From positions 1 to 64,000 of the forward strand of contig NZ_MECK01000556.1 in NCBI RefSeq assembly GCF_014596465.1: a stretch of 64,000 nt of DNA. Direction: 5' to 3'. This DNA comes from Streptomyces sp. CBMA123 (GTDB taxonomy: Bacteria > Actinomycetota > Actinomycetes > Streptomycetales > Streptomycetaceae). The notes under the pieces are model-generated. The model was not told the origin of the DNA. It made no database searches and saw nothing but the letters and a program-made list of their open reading frames with translations. Numbering within the stretch: position 1 is the first letter of the stretch; each line of letters opens with the position of its first letter. Of the stretch, positions 19,159 to 27,603 are shown piece after piece. A program made the position numbers and the translations under genes.

Positions 19159-20160
19159 ATGTCCATCGCCCGTATCCGTCGCGCTCGCCGTACCGCAATG
19201 GCCGCTGCCGTCGCCGGGGCTGCCGTGCTCTGTGGGGCGGTCGGGGTGTCCGCACCCGCCGCCTTCGCGGACGGGGCGCCGCAGGCCACGCTCTCCGTCG
19301 AGGCCCCGGCCGCGATCGGATTCGCCGGCCGGCCGGTCGAGTTCAACGAGACCATCACCAACACGGGGAACCAGGCCACCACGTACGGCCTGTCGTTCGA
19401 CACCGCCAGCGACCTCGGCACGCCCCGGAACGCGATCACCATCGACTACAAGAACCCGGCCGACGGCACCTGGAAGTCGATTCCGCTGGAGTACCACGCG
19501 GGACAGGACAACGTCACCTACAGCGGGTTGCTGGCCGGGCCTGACGGTGTGACCGTCCCCGCCGGCGGCGAGGTCACGCTGGACCTGCGCATCGGCGCCC
19601 CGATGGGCCTGCCCCACGACGGGGCGTCCAACGGCGGCTTCAAGTCCCTCAAGCTGCACTCCTCGGTGGTCGCGCTCGACGGCTCCTGGGTGGGGCTGGC
19701 CCAGGACACCAGCACGATCCAGGCCGAGTCGCTGACCACCTCGCTCTCCGAGGTGCCGGCCACGGCCGTCGCCGGCGGCGACCCGATCGAGTTCGACGCC
19801 GTCCTGGACAACTCGACGCCGTCCGACTACGTCAACCTCAGCAACCTCCTGTACACCGACCCGCACGCGACGGTGCAGGTCCAGGACGCCGACGGTTCGT
19901 GGCGTGTGCTGGACAAGGTGTCGGACCAGATCCCGGACGACCCGTTCGGCGTCTACCTCCAGGGCCGCGACTCGGGCATCCACGCGGGCGACACGACCGT
20001 CATCCGGGTCCGCGTCTCCTACGACGCCACCACGCCGGCCGGCGCCACGCAGCTGAGCCCGTGCGTGATCGTCAACGAGGGCGACATGCGGTTCCGCGGC
20101 ACGACGACCTGCGGCGCCCAGCACACCGTGCAGATCCTCCCGGCGACCACCACCTCCTGA
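19159..20160 (+). CDS. secreted protein with two beta-sandwich-like repeats
   Basis: A 333-residue exported protein. The signal peptide (RRARRTAMAAAVAGAAVLCG, cleavage near AFAD) is followed by two related halves. Each begins with a beta-sandwich type opening (IGFAGRPVEFNETITNTGNQ in the first, AVAGGDPIEFDAVLDNSTPS in the second) like DUF11/CARDB-type adhesive or stalk domains. No catalytic residues are seen. The C-terminus has a disulfide candidate (SPCVIV...TTTCGAQH). AGGGGGAG precedes the ATG at 19159. A perfect terminator hairpin follows. Likely a surface or extracellular structural protein. Confidence 0.85.
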   Translation: MSIARIRRARRTAMAAAVAGAAVLCGAVGVSAPAAFADGAPQATLSVEAPAAIGFAGRPVEFNETITNTGNQATTYGLSFDTASDLGTPRNAITIDYKNPADGTWKSIPLEYHAGQDNVTYSGLLAGPDGVTVPAGGEVTLDLRIGAPMGLPHDGASNGGFKSLKLHSSVVALDGSWVGLAQDTSTIQAESLTTSLSEVPATAVAGGDPIEFDAVLDNSTPSDYVNLSNLLYTDPHATVQVQDADGSWRVLDKVSDQIPDDPFGVYLQGRDSGIHAGDTTVIRVRVSYDATTPAGATQLSPCVIVNEGDMRFRGTTTCGAQHTVQILPATTTS

Positions 20161-20178
20161 TCACCACCCCCACCACCA

Positions 20179-20212
20179 GCGCCGCCCCGCCCGCCTATGG
20201 GCGGGGCGGCGC
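20179..20212 (+). terminator. hairpin terminator
   Basis: A 14-bp perfect GC stem with a 6-nt loop, 18 bp after the stop at 20160. Confidence 0.75.
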
Positions 20213-20622
20213 CCCGTCCGGCGAGCTTCTTGAGTCCGTTTCGCATGGTGTTCCTGTTCCGGTGAGGGTGTCCGCACGCGTGCGGGGCTTATTCAGCCCA
20301 GGGAGCGCACTGGGGAATCCGAGATCCCCGTCCGGGGCGGCACGGGCGGGACTCAGAAGTGCGCTGCACACCCTGACAGCCGGTCACATCGCCGACAGAC
20401 GGCTGAGCCAGCCCTGATCCGCTCACCAGAGCACGGCGAGCGGACAGCAGGCAGCGGCGCTGGCGTGGTGGCGGGCAGGGGGGATCGCCCCGACCACCGC
20501 CCCTGAGCGGATCGTTGATCACTCATATGTACGATGCTCCCGGGATGGCCGAGAGCCATCGTCGTTCGGGACGTCACGGGGGATGTCCCGGACCTTTCTC
20601 CACCCCGTTCAGGAGCGCCCTC

Positions 20623-21033
20623 ATGAAGCGACGCGTCATTGCTCTGGGCACCACGGTTCTGTCCTTTGCCGCCTTGCTCGGCTTCGCCCCGGCCGCGAGT
20701 GCGTCCACCCCTTCGTGTACGACGGGGCAGCAGGTCTCGGTGAATGGCTACGGAACCTTCGTGCCGGTGTCGTCCACCGGCTCGGTGAACTGTGTCATGG
20801 GCCAGCAGTCAGGGTTCAACAGCGGGACCTACGACCTCCAGGTTTCGCTTCACCGGTGCGACGGCGCCAACGACCTTGCCGAGGACGGCTACTACGGCCC
20901 CGCCACGGCCCAGGCGGTGCGGGACTTCCAGGCTCGGGTCGGCCTCGACCCGGACGGCGTCTACGGTCCCCAGACGCGTATGGCCATGTACTGGCACGCC
21001 AACACGGACCAGACGATCTGCAACAAGTTCTGA
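20623..21033 (+). CDS. secreted peptidoglycan-binding protein
   Basis: A 136-residue protein. The signal peptide (MKRRVIALGTTVLSFAALLG, cleavage near ASAST) is followed by a short cysteine-bearing linker and one peptidoglycan-binding type 1 domain (EDGYYGPATAQAVRDFQARV, DPDGVYGPQTRMAMYWH). Four cysteines suggest two disulfides. AGGAG at 20611 sets the ATG at 20623. No catalytic domain. It resembles the proteins at 7012 and 18205. Confidence 0.88.
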   Translation: MKRRVIALGTTVLSFAALLGFAPAASASTPSCTTGQQVSVNGYGTFVPVSSTGSVNCVMGQQSGFNSGTYDLQVSLHRCDGANDLAEDGYYGPATAQAVRDFQARVGLDPDGVYGPQTRMAMYWHANTDQTICNKF

Positions 21034-21049
21034 TCGACTGATCCGACCC

Positions 21050-21400
21050 AGCCCCGGCCTTCGGTCCGCCTCGGTTCTGGCCTTCTGGGCCTCCTGGCAG
21101 GCCTTGTCCGTCTCGTCCACGCCGGCCTTGCGGGCGGTCTCGACGGCGGATGCGGTGCGGTTGGCCAGGTCTTCGGTCTCGGGTACGGCGGGCCAGGTCC
21201 TGTGCGGCGCCGGCCTTGTCGACCGCGGTCTGCGCGTCCGTGGCGACGCCGGAGGCCGCGTTGGCGTGGTCGGTCGGCTCCTTGGCGGCGTTGGGGCTCT
21301 GCCCGGCGTGGTCGGCGGCGCTGCCGTTGCGGCGTTGTTCGCGGCGGCCGTGGCCTCGGCCGTGTCGCTGCCCGCCGCACCGGGGGGCCGGGTGGCGGAC
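21050..21400 (-). pseudogene. frameshifted coiled-coil protein remnant
   Basis: Protein-like text jumps between frames on the minus strand: ADTAEATAAANNAAT-type text upstream, then SPNAAKEPTDHANAASGVAT and QTAVDKAGAAQDLA, then ETEDLANRTASAVETARKAG and DETDKACQEAQKARTEAD. All are alanine-rich helical heptad-like sequence. At least two frameshifts separate the pieces, so the gene is dead. The family is unknown. Confidence 0.5.
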
Positions 21401-21410
21401 GGTCACGGCG

Positions 21411-21454
21411 GCCGAACGGGCGGACACCCCTGCGGGGGTGTCCGCCCGTTCGGC
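21411..21454. terminator. 20-bp perfect palindrome
   Basis: A perfect 20-bp inverted repeat with a 4-nt loop (TGCG). It lies just upstream of the frameshifted remnant and before the conserved promoter box at 21514. It may insulate the hydrolase gene from upstream transcription. Confidence 0.5.
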
Positions 21455-21513
21455 GTCGGCGACAGTCGGATGACTGCACCCGGCGGGCCCGCCGCGGCCT
21501 CCTGCGGCTCGAC

Positions 21514-21555
21514 GTCATGTGACTGATGCGGTCGCCCCGATGGCCCGAGAACAGT
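21514..21555 (+). promoter_or_regulatory. conserved GTCA box promoter, epoxide-hydrolase-like gene
   Basis: GTCATGTGAC (21514-21523) plus TGATG (21524-21528), 21 bp, then AACAGT (21550-21555). This is one of six promoters sharing GTCAnnTGACYGATG-N20/21-NANNNT. The start codon is 34 bp further on. Confidence 0.65.
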
Positions 21556-21589
21556 GGGGGCACCAGCGAGTCTCCAGGAAGGACCAGAC

Positions 21590-22657
21590 ATGATCGACAG
21601 GCGAACCTTCACCAGGGCGGTCGGTCTCGGCGTGGGCGCCACCGCCGTATCACTCGGCGCGGCCGCGAACGCGTCCGGCGCCGCCGCCACCGGCGCCGGA
21701 CGCCCCGGCCGCCCGGCCCCGGTCATCCCGACCGTCGCCCCGGGCACCCACACCGCGTTTCCCGCCCTCCGGCAGGTCCGGGCCGGTGTGCTCGACATCG
21801 GCTACGCCGAGGCCGGGCCGAAGCACGGGCCGGTGGTGGTCTGCCTGCACGGCTGGCCCTACGACATCCACAGCTACGTCGACGTGGCCCCGCTGCTGGC
21901 GGACGCCGGGTACCGGGTGATCGTGCCGTACCTGCGGGGCCACGGCAGCACCACGTTCCTCTCCCCGACCGCCGTCCGCAACGCCCAGCAGTCCGCGGTC
22001 GCCCTCGACGTCATCGCCCTGCTGGACGCCCTCGGGATCCACCGGGCGGTGCTGGCCGGTTTCGACTGGGGCGCGCGAACGGCCGCCGTCGTCGCGGCGC
22101 TCTGGCCGGAGCGGGTCAAGGCCCTGGTGTCGGTGGGCGGTTACCTCGTCACCGACGTCGCCGCGCAACGCAACCCGCTGCCGGCCAAGGCCGAGCACAC
22201 GTGGTGGTACCAGTACTACTTCGCCACCGACCGCGGCCGCACCGCCATGGAGACCCGGCAGAACCGCCACGACCTGGCCCGGCTGGTGTGGACCGAGGCC
22301 TCCCCGACCTGGCACTTCGACGACGCCACCTTCGAGCGCACCGCCGCGGCCTTCGAGAACCCCGACTACCCGGCCGTCGTGGTGCACAACTACCGCTGGC
22401 GCCTGGGCCTGGCCGACGGCGAGCGCCGCTACGACCGCTACGAGCAGCTGCTCGCGGCCCGGCCGCCCGTCACGGTGCCGACCGTCACCCTGGACCCGGC
22501 CCTCGACCCGTTCCTGCCCTCGACCGACGGCACCGGGTACCGCGGGTTCTTCACCGGCCCGTACGAGCACCGGGTGCTCGCCGGCGTCGGCCACGACGCG
22601 CCGCAGGAGGCGCCGACCGCCTTCGCCCAGGCCGTGGTGGACGCCGACCGGCTCTGA
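21590..22657 (+). CDS. exported alpha/beta hydrolase, epoxide-hydrolase-like
   Basis: A 355-residue protein. MIDRRTFTRAVGLGVGATAV is a Tat-like twin-arginine signal, so it is probably exported folded. The hydrolase core has the oxyanion strand VVVCLHGWPYDIHSY (HGWP) and the nucleophile elbow AGFDWGARTA, in which Asp replaces Ser. HGWP plus an Asp nucleophile is typical of epoxide hydrolases and haloalkane dehalogenases. The base is His in GVGHDAPQE. AGGAAGG precedes the ATG at 21590. It carries a promoter box shared with the tannase and P450 genes. The substrate is unknown. Confidence 0.88.
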   Translation: MIDRRTFTRAVGLGVGATAVSLGAAANASGAAATGAGRPGRPAPVIPTVAPGTHTAFPALRQVRAGVLDIGYAEAGPKHGPVVVCLHGWPYDIHSYVDVAPLLADAGYRVIVPYLRGHGSTTFLSPTAVRNAQQSAVALDVIALLDALGIHRAVLAGFDWGARTAAVVAALWPERVKALVSVGGYLVTDVAAQRNPLPAKAEHTWWYQYYFATDRGRTAMETRQNRHDLARLVWTEASPTWHFDDATFERTAAAFENPDYPAVVVHNYRWRLGLADGERRYDRYEQLLAARPPVTVPTVTLDPALDPFLPSTDGTGYRGFFTGPYEHRVLAGVGHDAPQEAPTAFAQAVVDADRL

Positions 22658-22666
22658 CCCGCGCAC

Positions 22667-22714
22667 CGCGTCCGGGTCCGCCCCCTCTGCTCGGAGGGGG
22701 CGGACCCGGACGCG
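22667..22714. terminator. bidirectional terminator between convergent genes
   Basis: A 20-bp perfect stem with an 8-nt loop between the stop codons at 22657 (+) and 22736 (-). Confidence 0.75.
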
Positions 22715-22750
22715 GTCAGTGCCGCGCGGTCGCGGTCAGTGCCGCGCGGG
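22711..22750. repeat. tandem 20-bp duplication at a stop codon
   Basis: CGCGGTCAGTGCCGCGCGGK occurs twice without a gap (22711-22730 and 22731-22750). The second copy contains the stop codon of the tannase-family gene, so the gene's last five codons and stop are duplicated just downstream. Confidence 0.85.
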
Positions 22751-24406
22751 CCGGACGCAGTGGAAGCTGCTCGCGGCGGCCGGGTCCCCGTGGCCGGTGT
22801 AGCGGGAGAGCATCGGGTAGCGGCACAGCTCGCGGGAGACGGTCGCGCCGGTGCCGGTGGTCACCGTGGCGTGCAGCACCGAAGGCGCCCTGCCCTGCTC
22901 CACCCAGGCGGTCAGCGCCGCCAGGTCGTCCACCTTGCCGCCGTCCAGACCGCAGTGGTCGACGCCCGGCGCCAGGAACAACCGGTAGAAGTCGTCGACC
23001 TTCCTCGCACCGCCCATCCGCGCCTCCACCCGCTCGCGGTAGTCGACCGTGCCCGCGGTGGGGATCAGCTGGTCGGAGTCGCCGTGCCAGCTGAGCAGCT
23101 TGCCGCCGGCGTCGCGGAAGGCCGAGAGGTCCGCGTCCCGGGTACCGATGACCTGGTCGTACTCGGCGCGCGCCGTGCGGAGGACCTCCTCGAACTGCGC
23201 GCGGGTCAGGTGCGCGGTGTCGAAGCCGGGCTGCTTCGCCACGAAGGTGGCGACCCAGGCGGCCGGGACGAGGAACGGCGCGCCGGTGGTGACGCCGTCG
23301 TCACCGGTCCTGCTGGCCGCCAGGTAGCGGAAGTCGGCGCCGATCGGCAGGCCGTACCAGAGCCGCTTGCCGTGGGTGTCGCGCGGCCCGTCCCAGATCC
23401 GCCGGACCACCTCGGCGTCCGCCGCCGTGACGGTGACCTCCTTGCCGTCGCAGACGATCCGGGTGCCGATCAGCCGGCGCGGGTCGAAGTCGCACCGCCG
23501 CGGGTCGCCGATCAGGCCGTCGGCGACGCCGTCGAGCTGGTCGCAGGCCTTGAGCGCGGCCTGGTTGAAGGCGTCGAACTCGCAGCCGGTCGGGTAGGTG
23601 TGCGCCTCGTTCATCACCACCTGCGGCCACAGGCTGGCGACCTCGAACTGGTTCCAGTTGATGCCCGGCGCCGCGGCCTTGATGCCGTCGAAGTCCGTCG
23701 GGTACCGCTGGGCCTCCAGGTAGCCCTGGCGGCCGCCGGTGGAGCAGCCGTTCCAGTAGGAGTAGGAGGCGGCCCGGCCGTAGACCCCGGCCACCACCTG
23801 CTTGCCGACCAGTGCCATCTCGTGCGCGGAGCGGGAGGCGAAGTTGTCCAGCAGCGCGGTGTTGACCTTCCCGGCGGCGTCCAGCCCCCAACTGGTGTCC
23901 AGGGCGCCGCCGACACCGGCGTCCGTCGTGGCGACGGCGTAGCCCTGCTTGACGGCCGCGGCGAGCCCGGCGCCGCTGTCCCCGGCGGCGTAGGCGCTGC
24001 CGCCCGCTCCCTGGAAGCGGCCGTTCCAGCCGCTCTGCGGCAGCCAGACGGTGACCTTGGCGTGGTCGTCCGCGCCGGGGTGGGTCAGGGTGACCGTCAC
24101 CTCGCAGTGCGCCGGGACGTCCGGCACCGGGAAGCCGCCCAGCGGCGGGACCCCGGGCACCTGGAAGGTCCCGGCCGGCACCGGGGCGGCGGTCACGGAC
24201 TCCACCGCGGTGCCCGCCGGGGCCTGGACCGGGACGGCGGCCGGGGCGCAGGCGAAGGACGAGGGGGCGGTGGCGTTCACGGCGGGGTTCGCGGCAGGGT
24301 TCACGGCGGCGGTGAGCTCCGGGAACGCGCTCACCGGTGTCGAGACGGCCACGGCGGCCACCAGCGGGACGGCGGCCGCGACGATGGTCAGGAACCGTCG
24401 TTTCAT
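22736..24406 (-). CDS. secreted tannase/feruloyl esterase family protein
   Basis: A 556-residue exported esterase. The signal peptide (MKRRFLTIVAAAVPLVAAVA, cleavage near VSAFP) is followed by the tannase domain. The catalytic Ser lies in YWNGCSTGGRQGY, the Asp in LLSWHGDSDQLIP and the His in APGVDHCGL; the Cys before Ser and the Cys after His form the family's typical CS-D-HC disulfide. These enzymes cut galloyl, feruloyl or other aromatic esters. A promoter box shared with neighbouring genes lies upstream. The 3' end carries a 20-bp tandem duplication. Confidence 0.92.
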   Translation of the reverse strand: MKRRFLTIVAAAVPLVAAVAVSTPVSAFPELTAAVNPAANPAVNATAPSSFACAPAAVPVQAPAGTAVESVTAAPVPAGTFQVPGVPPLGGFPVPDVPAHCEVTVTLTHPGADDHAKVTVWLPQSGWNGRFQGAGGSAYAAGDSGAGLAAAVKQGYAVATTDAGVGGALDTSWGLDAAGKVNTALLDNFASRSAHEMALVGKQVVAGVYGRAASYSYWNGCSTGGRQGYLEAQRYPTDFDGIKAAAPGINWNQFEVASLWPQVVMNEAHTYPTGCEFDAFNQAALKACDQLDGVADGLIGDPRRCDFDPRRLIGTRIVCDGKEVTVTAADAEVVRRIWDGPRDTHGKRLWYGLPIGADFRYLAASRTGDDGVTTGAPFLVPAAWVATFVAKQPGFDTAHLTRAQFEEVLRTARAEYDQVIGTRDADLSAFRDAGGKLLSWHGDSDQLIPTAGTVDYRERVEARMGGARKVDDFYRLFLAPGVDHCGLDGGKVDDLAALTAWVEQGRAPSVLHATVTTGTGATVSRELCRYPMLSRYTGHGDPAAASSFHCVRPARH

Positions 24407-24438
24407 GATCTCTCCTCGGGATCGGGGTCGGCGCCATC

Positions 24439-24480
24439 ACTGTGGCCGCCGGAGCGGTGACGGCACATCAGTCACTTGAC
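24439..24480 (-). promoter_or_regulatory. conserved GTCA box promoter, tannase gene
   Basis: Minus strand: GTCAAGTGAC (24480-24471), TGATG (24470-24466), 21 bp, CACAGT (24444-24439). Same architecture as at 21514; the start codon is 32 bp downstream. Confidence 0.65.
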
Positions 24481-24528
24481 GCCGGTCGGCGCAGTGGTCG
24501 CGGGGTCGACCGGACCGGAGAACCTGGG

Positions 24529-24569
24529 GTCACATGACCGATGTGCCGGCACCGGCGCCGGACGACAGT
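24529..24569 (+). promoter_or_regulatory. conserved GTCA box promoter, orphaned
   Basis: GTCACATGAC (24529-24538), CGATG (24539-24543), 20 bp, GACAGT (24564-24569). It now drives only the truncated stub at 24616 and lies back-to-back with the tannase promoter, 48 bp away. Confidence 0.6.
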
Positions 24570-24615
24570 GGGGCCGCTGGATCAACCCGTTGTCGAACTC
24601 CCTTGGAGCACTCCC

Positions 24616-24726
24616 ATGTTGAACCTTGAGAACGGCCGCCTGCGCCGGATCGCCACCGGTGCCGCCGTCGGCTCGACGGCGGCACGGGCGCGGCCGGTCA
24701 GCGTGCGGCGCCCAGGTGCTCGGTGA
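24616..24726 (+). pseudogene. truncated start of a secreted protein gene
   Basis: ATG 24616 has GGAG 7 bases upstream and a full promoter box. The first 20 or so codons (MLNLENGRLRRIATGAAVGS) resemble a signal-peptide start. The frame then runs into the 3' end of the minus-strand hydrolase and stops at 24726. Most of the gene was deleted, fusing its start to the neighbour. Confidence 0.5.
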
Positions 24727-25624
24727 AGAAGCCGGCCAGCGTATCGACGGCCGGGTCGATGTACTCCCTCCGGTCGTAGAGGTCGACGTGGCTCGCGCCC
24801 GGGATCCGGTGCAGTTCGGCCGGGCCGGTGGCGCGCTGGTGGGCCTCGACGGCCATCCAGGCGGTGACGGCACGCTCGCCGACGATCTGCAGCACCGGGC
24901 GGGGGCCGATCAGCGGAACGGCGAAGAAGGCGTCGAACCCGGCCAGTCGGTCGATGCTCGCCCAGGCCAGGGACTTCGCGGACCGCTCGTGCGCGCCGCG
25001 TGGGGTGCAGTAGTACTCGAAGCCCTCGACACCGTGCTCGCCGCCGAGCGCGCGGGCCTGCTCGGCCGTCTGCGGGAACACCGTCAGCGCGCCGGGGTCC
25101 TCGCCCCGGGCGGCGGCGGTGCGGGCTCGGGCGGCGGCGTCCAGCAGGGCCCGGAAGACGGCCGGGTCCTGGCCGCCGTCGGCGCCGAGCCGGAACTGCC
25201 GGGAGGGGTCGGCGGTGGACACGGCGGCCACCGCCCGGACCCGCCGGTCGCCGCCGGTGGCGGCCAGCCCGTACCCGCCGGAGGCGCAGATGCCGAGCAG
25301 ACCGATCCGCTCGGCGTCGACCTCGCCGCGGGTGCCCAGGAAGTCCACCGCCGCCCTGAAGTCCTCGACCCGCTGGCCCGGGTCCTCCAGTCCGCGCGGC
25401 AGACCGCCCGACTCGCCCTGGTGGGCCGCGTCGAAGGCCAGGGTGACGAAGCCGCGCTCGGCCAGCAGCCGGGCGTAGGTGCCGGAGGCCTGCTCCTTGA
25501 CCCCCGTGCCCGGGTGGCCGACCACCAGGGCCGGGCGCGGAGCTCGGGCCGGGGCGTCGGGGAGGTACAGGTGCGCGGCGATCGTGGTGCCGGCGCTGTC
25601 GAAGCGGATGTCCGTCCTGGCCAT
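24698..25624 (-). CDS. alpha/beta hydrolase with Cys nucleophile motif
   Basis: A 308-residue hydrolase of the dienelactone/YcjY-like group. The oxyanion region is ALVVGHPGTGVKEQASG and the elbow is IGLLGICASGGYGLAA, where Cys sits at the nucleophile position (GxCxSGG). The base is His in IPGASHVDLYDR. No signal peptide, so it is cytoplasmic, unlike the two neighbouring exported esterases. GGAAGAGGA precedes the ATG at 25624. It is divergent from the P450 gene, with promoter boxes for both in the shared 254-bp gap. It could open a lactone or cleave a small ester. Confidence 0.88.
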   Translation of the reverse strand: MARTDIRFDSAGTTIAAHLYLPDAPARAPRPALVVGHPGTGVKEQASGTYARLLAERGFVTLAFDAAHQGESGGLPRGLEDPGQRVEDFRAAVDFLGTRGEVDAERIGLLGICASGGYGLAATGGDRRVRAVAAVSTADPSRQFRLGADGGQDPAVFRALLDAAARARTAAARGEDPGALTVFPQTAEQARALGGEHGVEGFEYYCTPRGAHERSAKSLAWASIDRLAGFDAFFAVPLIGPRPVLQIVGERAVTAWMAVEAHQRATGPAELHRIPGASHVDLYDRREYIDPAVDTLAGFFTEHLGAAR

Positions 25625-25677
25625 GGGGTCCTCTTCCGGTCGGTCGGCCCGCCGGCGGTCCGGGGGCGTCGGGGACC

Positions 25678-25719
25678 ACCGTGGCCCACGGGGGCGGACC
25701 GGGGCTTCGGTCAGATGAC
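25678..25719 (-). promoter_or_regulatory. conserved GTCA box promoter, hydrolase gene
   Basis: Minus strand: GTCATCTGAC (25719-25710), CGAAG (25709-25705, one change from consensus), 21 bp, CACGGT (25683-25678). Confidence 0.55.
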
Positions 25720-25771
25720 TCCACGCCTGACATGCAGTCATGGGGCGCTCCGGCGGCCGACGGAGCCGGTG

Positions 25772-25812
25772 GTCAGATGACCGATGCGGGGGCCCGCCAC
25801 CGGGCGAAGGAT
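25772..25812 (+). promoter_or_regulatory. conserved GTCA box promoter, P450 gene
   Basis: GTCAGATGAC (25772-25781), CGATG (25782-25786), 20 bp, AAGGAT (25807-25812). The start codon is 66 bp further on. Confidence 0.6.
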
Positions 25813-25878
25813 GGGATCCCGGCCACGGCCGCTCCGGTCGCGGCCGGCCACCCGCCCATCCCCCGGACAGGAGCTCCC

Positions 25879-27111
25879 ATGGACCCGCACGAAGAACCCC
25901 CCGGCAGAACGGCCACGGTCGTCCTCGACGCCGCCTTCAAGGCGGACGCCCCCGCCCGGTACGCCCGGCTGCGGGACCTCGGCCCGATCCACCCGGCCGA
26001 GTTCCCACCCGGCCTGGCGGGCTGGGTGGTGGTCGGCCACGACCTCGCCCGCCGGGCGCTGACCCACCCCGCCCTGCTCAAGGACGCCACGCCCGCCGCC
26101 GACGCCCTGGACGCGGCCGGCTTCGTCCTGCACCGGCCCTCGGTCGGCCTCGGCGCGCAGATGATGGAGGCCGACCCGCCCGAGCACACCCGACTGCGCC
26201 GGCTCGCCGCGGCCGCCTTCACCCCGCGCCGCACGGCCGAACTGGCGCCCCGGATCGAGCAGATCGCCCACGGGCTGATCGACGCGATGCCGCCCTCCGG
26301 CGCGCTCGACCTGGTCGAGGCCTTCAACGCCCCGCTGCCCGCCACCGTCATCGCCGAACTCCTCGGTGTACCGGCCGAGCACCACCGGGACTTCCGCCGG
26401 TGGTCGTCCCAGGCACTGCGGCCCGCCTCCCCGGAGCACCGCCCGGCGCTGGCCGCCCTGCACGGCCTGCTGGCCGAGCTGGTCGCGGACAAGCGCCGCC
26501 GGCCGCAGGACGACCTGCTGTCCGCGCTGGTCGCCGTGCGCGACGGGGAGGCGGGGCGGCTCACCGAGGAGGAACTGGTCGGCACCGCGCTGATGCTGGT
26601 GGTCGCGGGCCACGAGAGCACCGTCAACCTGCTCGGCAACGCCGAACTGGCGCTGCTGCGGCACCCGGACCAGCTGGAGCTGCTGCGCGAACGGCCCGAG
26701 CTGCTGCCCGCCGCGGTGGAGGAGTTCCTGCGCCACGACAGCCCCGTGGAGCGCTCCACCAACCGGTACGCGGCGGTGGACCTGGAGCTGGGCGGGGTGG
26801 CGATACCCCGGGGCGGCCTGGTCGTGGTCGCCCTCGGCTCGGCCGGCCACGACGCCGCGCAGCGGGGCTCCGGCGACCCGGCCGCCCTCGACGTGGGCCG
26901 GCCGGACGCCCGCCACCTCGCCTTCGGCCACGGCATCCACCACTGCCTGGGCGCCCCGCTCGCCCGGCTGGAGGCCGCCGTCGCCCTGCGCGTGCTGCTC
27001 GCCCGCGTCCCGGAGCTGGAACTGGCCGTCCCGGTGGAGTCGCTGGCGTGGATCGACTCCGGGATCATCCGCGGCGTGCTCTCCCTGCCGGTCCGCTACC
27101 GGCACGGCTGA
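25879..27111 (+). CDS. cytochrome P450
   Basis: A 410-residue soluble bacterial class I P450. The I-helix oxygen-binding motif AGHEST is at residues 243-248, the K-helix ExxR in VEEFLRHDSPVER, and the heme loop is FGHGIHHCLGAPLAR with the ligand Cys at about residue 356. CAGGAG precedes the ATG at 25879. No ferredoxin or reductase gene is nearby, so electron donors must come from elsewhere. Its promoter shares the box found in front of the neighbouring hydrolases. It probably hydroxylates or epoxidises a small molecule; an epoxide product would suit the epoxide-hydrolase-like neighbour, but this is inference. Confidence 0.95.
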   Translation: MDPHEEPPGRTATVVLDAAFKADAPARYARLRDLGPIHPAEFPPGLAGWVVVGHDLARRALTHPALLKDATPAADALDAAGFVLHRPSVGLGAQMMEADPPEHTRLRRLAAAAFTPRRTAELAPRIEQIAHGLIDAMPPSGALDLVEAFNAPLPATVIAELLGVPAEHHRDFRRWSSQALRPASPEHRPALAALHGLLAELVADKRRRPQDDLLSALVAVRDGEAGRLTEEELVGTALMLVVAGHESTVNLLGNAELALLRHPDQLELLRERPELLPAAVEEFLRHDSPVERSTNRYAAVDLELGGVAIPRGGLVVVALGSAGHDAAQRGSGDPAALDVGRPDARHLAFGHGIHHCLGAPLARLEAAVALRVLLARVPELELAVPVESLAWIDSGIIRGVLSLPVRYRHG

Positions 27112-27140
27112 CCGCTCCGGGGGGCCCGTCAGCCGGAAAC

Positions 27141-27182
27141 GCCGGTACCGGGGGTGCGGGAAAGAGCACCCCCGGTACCGGC
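27141..27182. terminator. bidirectional terminator
   Basis: A 17-bp perfect stem with an 8-nt loop (GGGAAAGA) between the convergent P450 gene and the small secreted-protein gene. Confidence 0.75.
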
Positions 27183-27209
27183 GTCCGGCCGAAGTCGCCG
27201 CGGCCCGCG

Positions 27210-27569
27210 TCAGGCCGGGATGACCCGGTAACTGCGCATCGCCCACGGCGTGTCGGACTGCGCCAGCGAGCCGGTGGCCCACGGAACCGCCCCCGCGCAG
27301 CCCGCGCCGGGGTACAGCACCACGGACGCGGAGCCGTTGGCGACCTGGACCGAGCGGGCGGGCGTCGCCAGGGTGTGGCAGGTGCCGAGGTCGGCCAGGT
27401 CGACCGTGGTCGCCGTGCCGCTCCCGTCGGTGCCGGTGTACAGGTGGGCGCCCGGCTGCAGCGGCGGCCGGCCGGCCGCGTTCGCCGGGCCGGCGCCGAG
27501 ACCGACCAGGGCGGCGACCGCGGTCGCCGCGACGGCCGAGCCGCGGAGCACCGTCTTCGGGGTGCACAT
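27210..27569 (-). CDS. small secreted protein, crystallin/inhibitor-like
   Basis: A 119-residue exported protein. The signal peptide (VLRGSAVAATAVAALVGLGA, cleavage near ANAAG) precedes a short all-beta domain with YTGTDGSG, LGTCHTLATPARS and VVLYPGAGCAG. The spacing of aromatic and glycine residues and the two cysteines resembles the beta/gamma-crystallin-like or peptidase-inhibitor-like secreted proteins of Streptomyces. AAAGGTGG precedes the ATG at 27569. It lies downstream of the gene at 27699, separated by hairpins. The role is unknown. Confidence 0.75.
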   Translation of the reverse strand: MCTPKTVLRGSAVAATAVAALVGLGAGPANAAGRPPLQPGAHLYTGTDGSGTATTVDLADLGTCHTLATPARSVQVANGSASVVLYPGAGCAGAVPWATGSLAQSDTPWAMRSYRVIPA

Positions 27570-27603
27570 GGGTGAACCACCTTTCCGTGGGTGTGCTGGT
27601 GAC

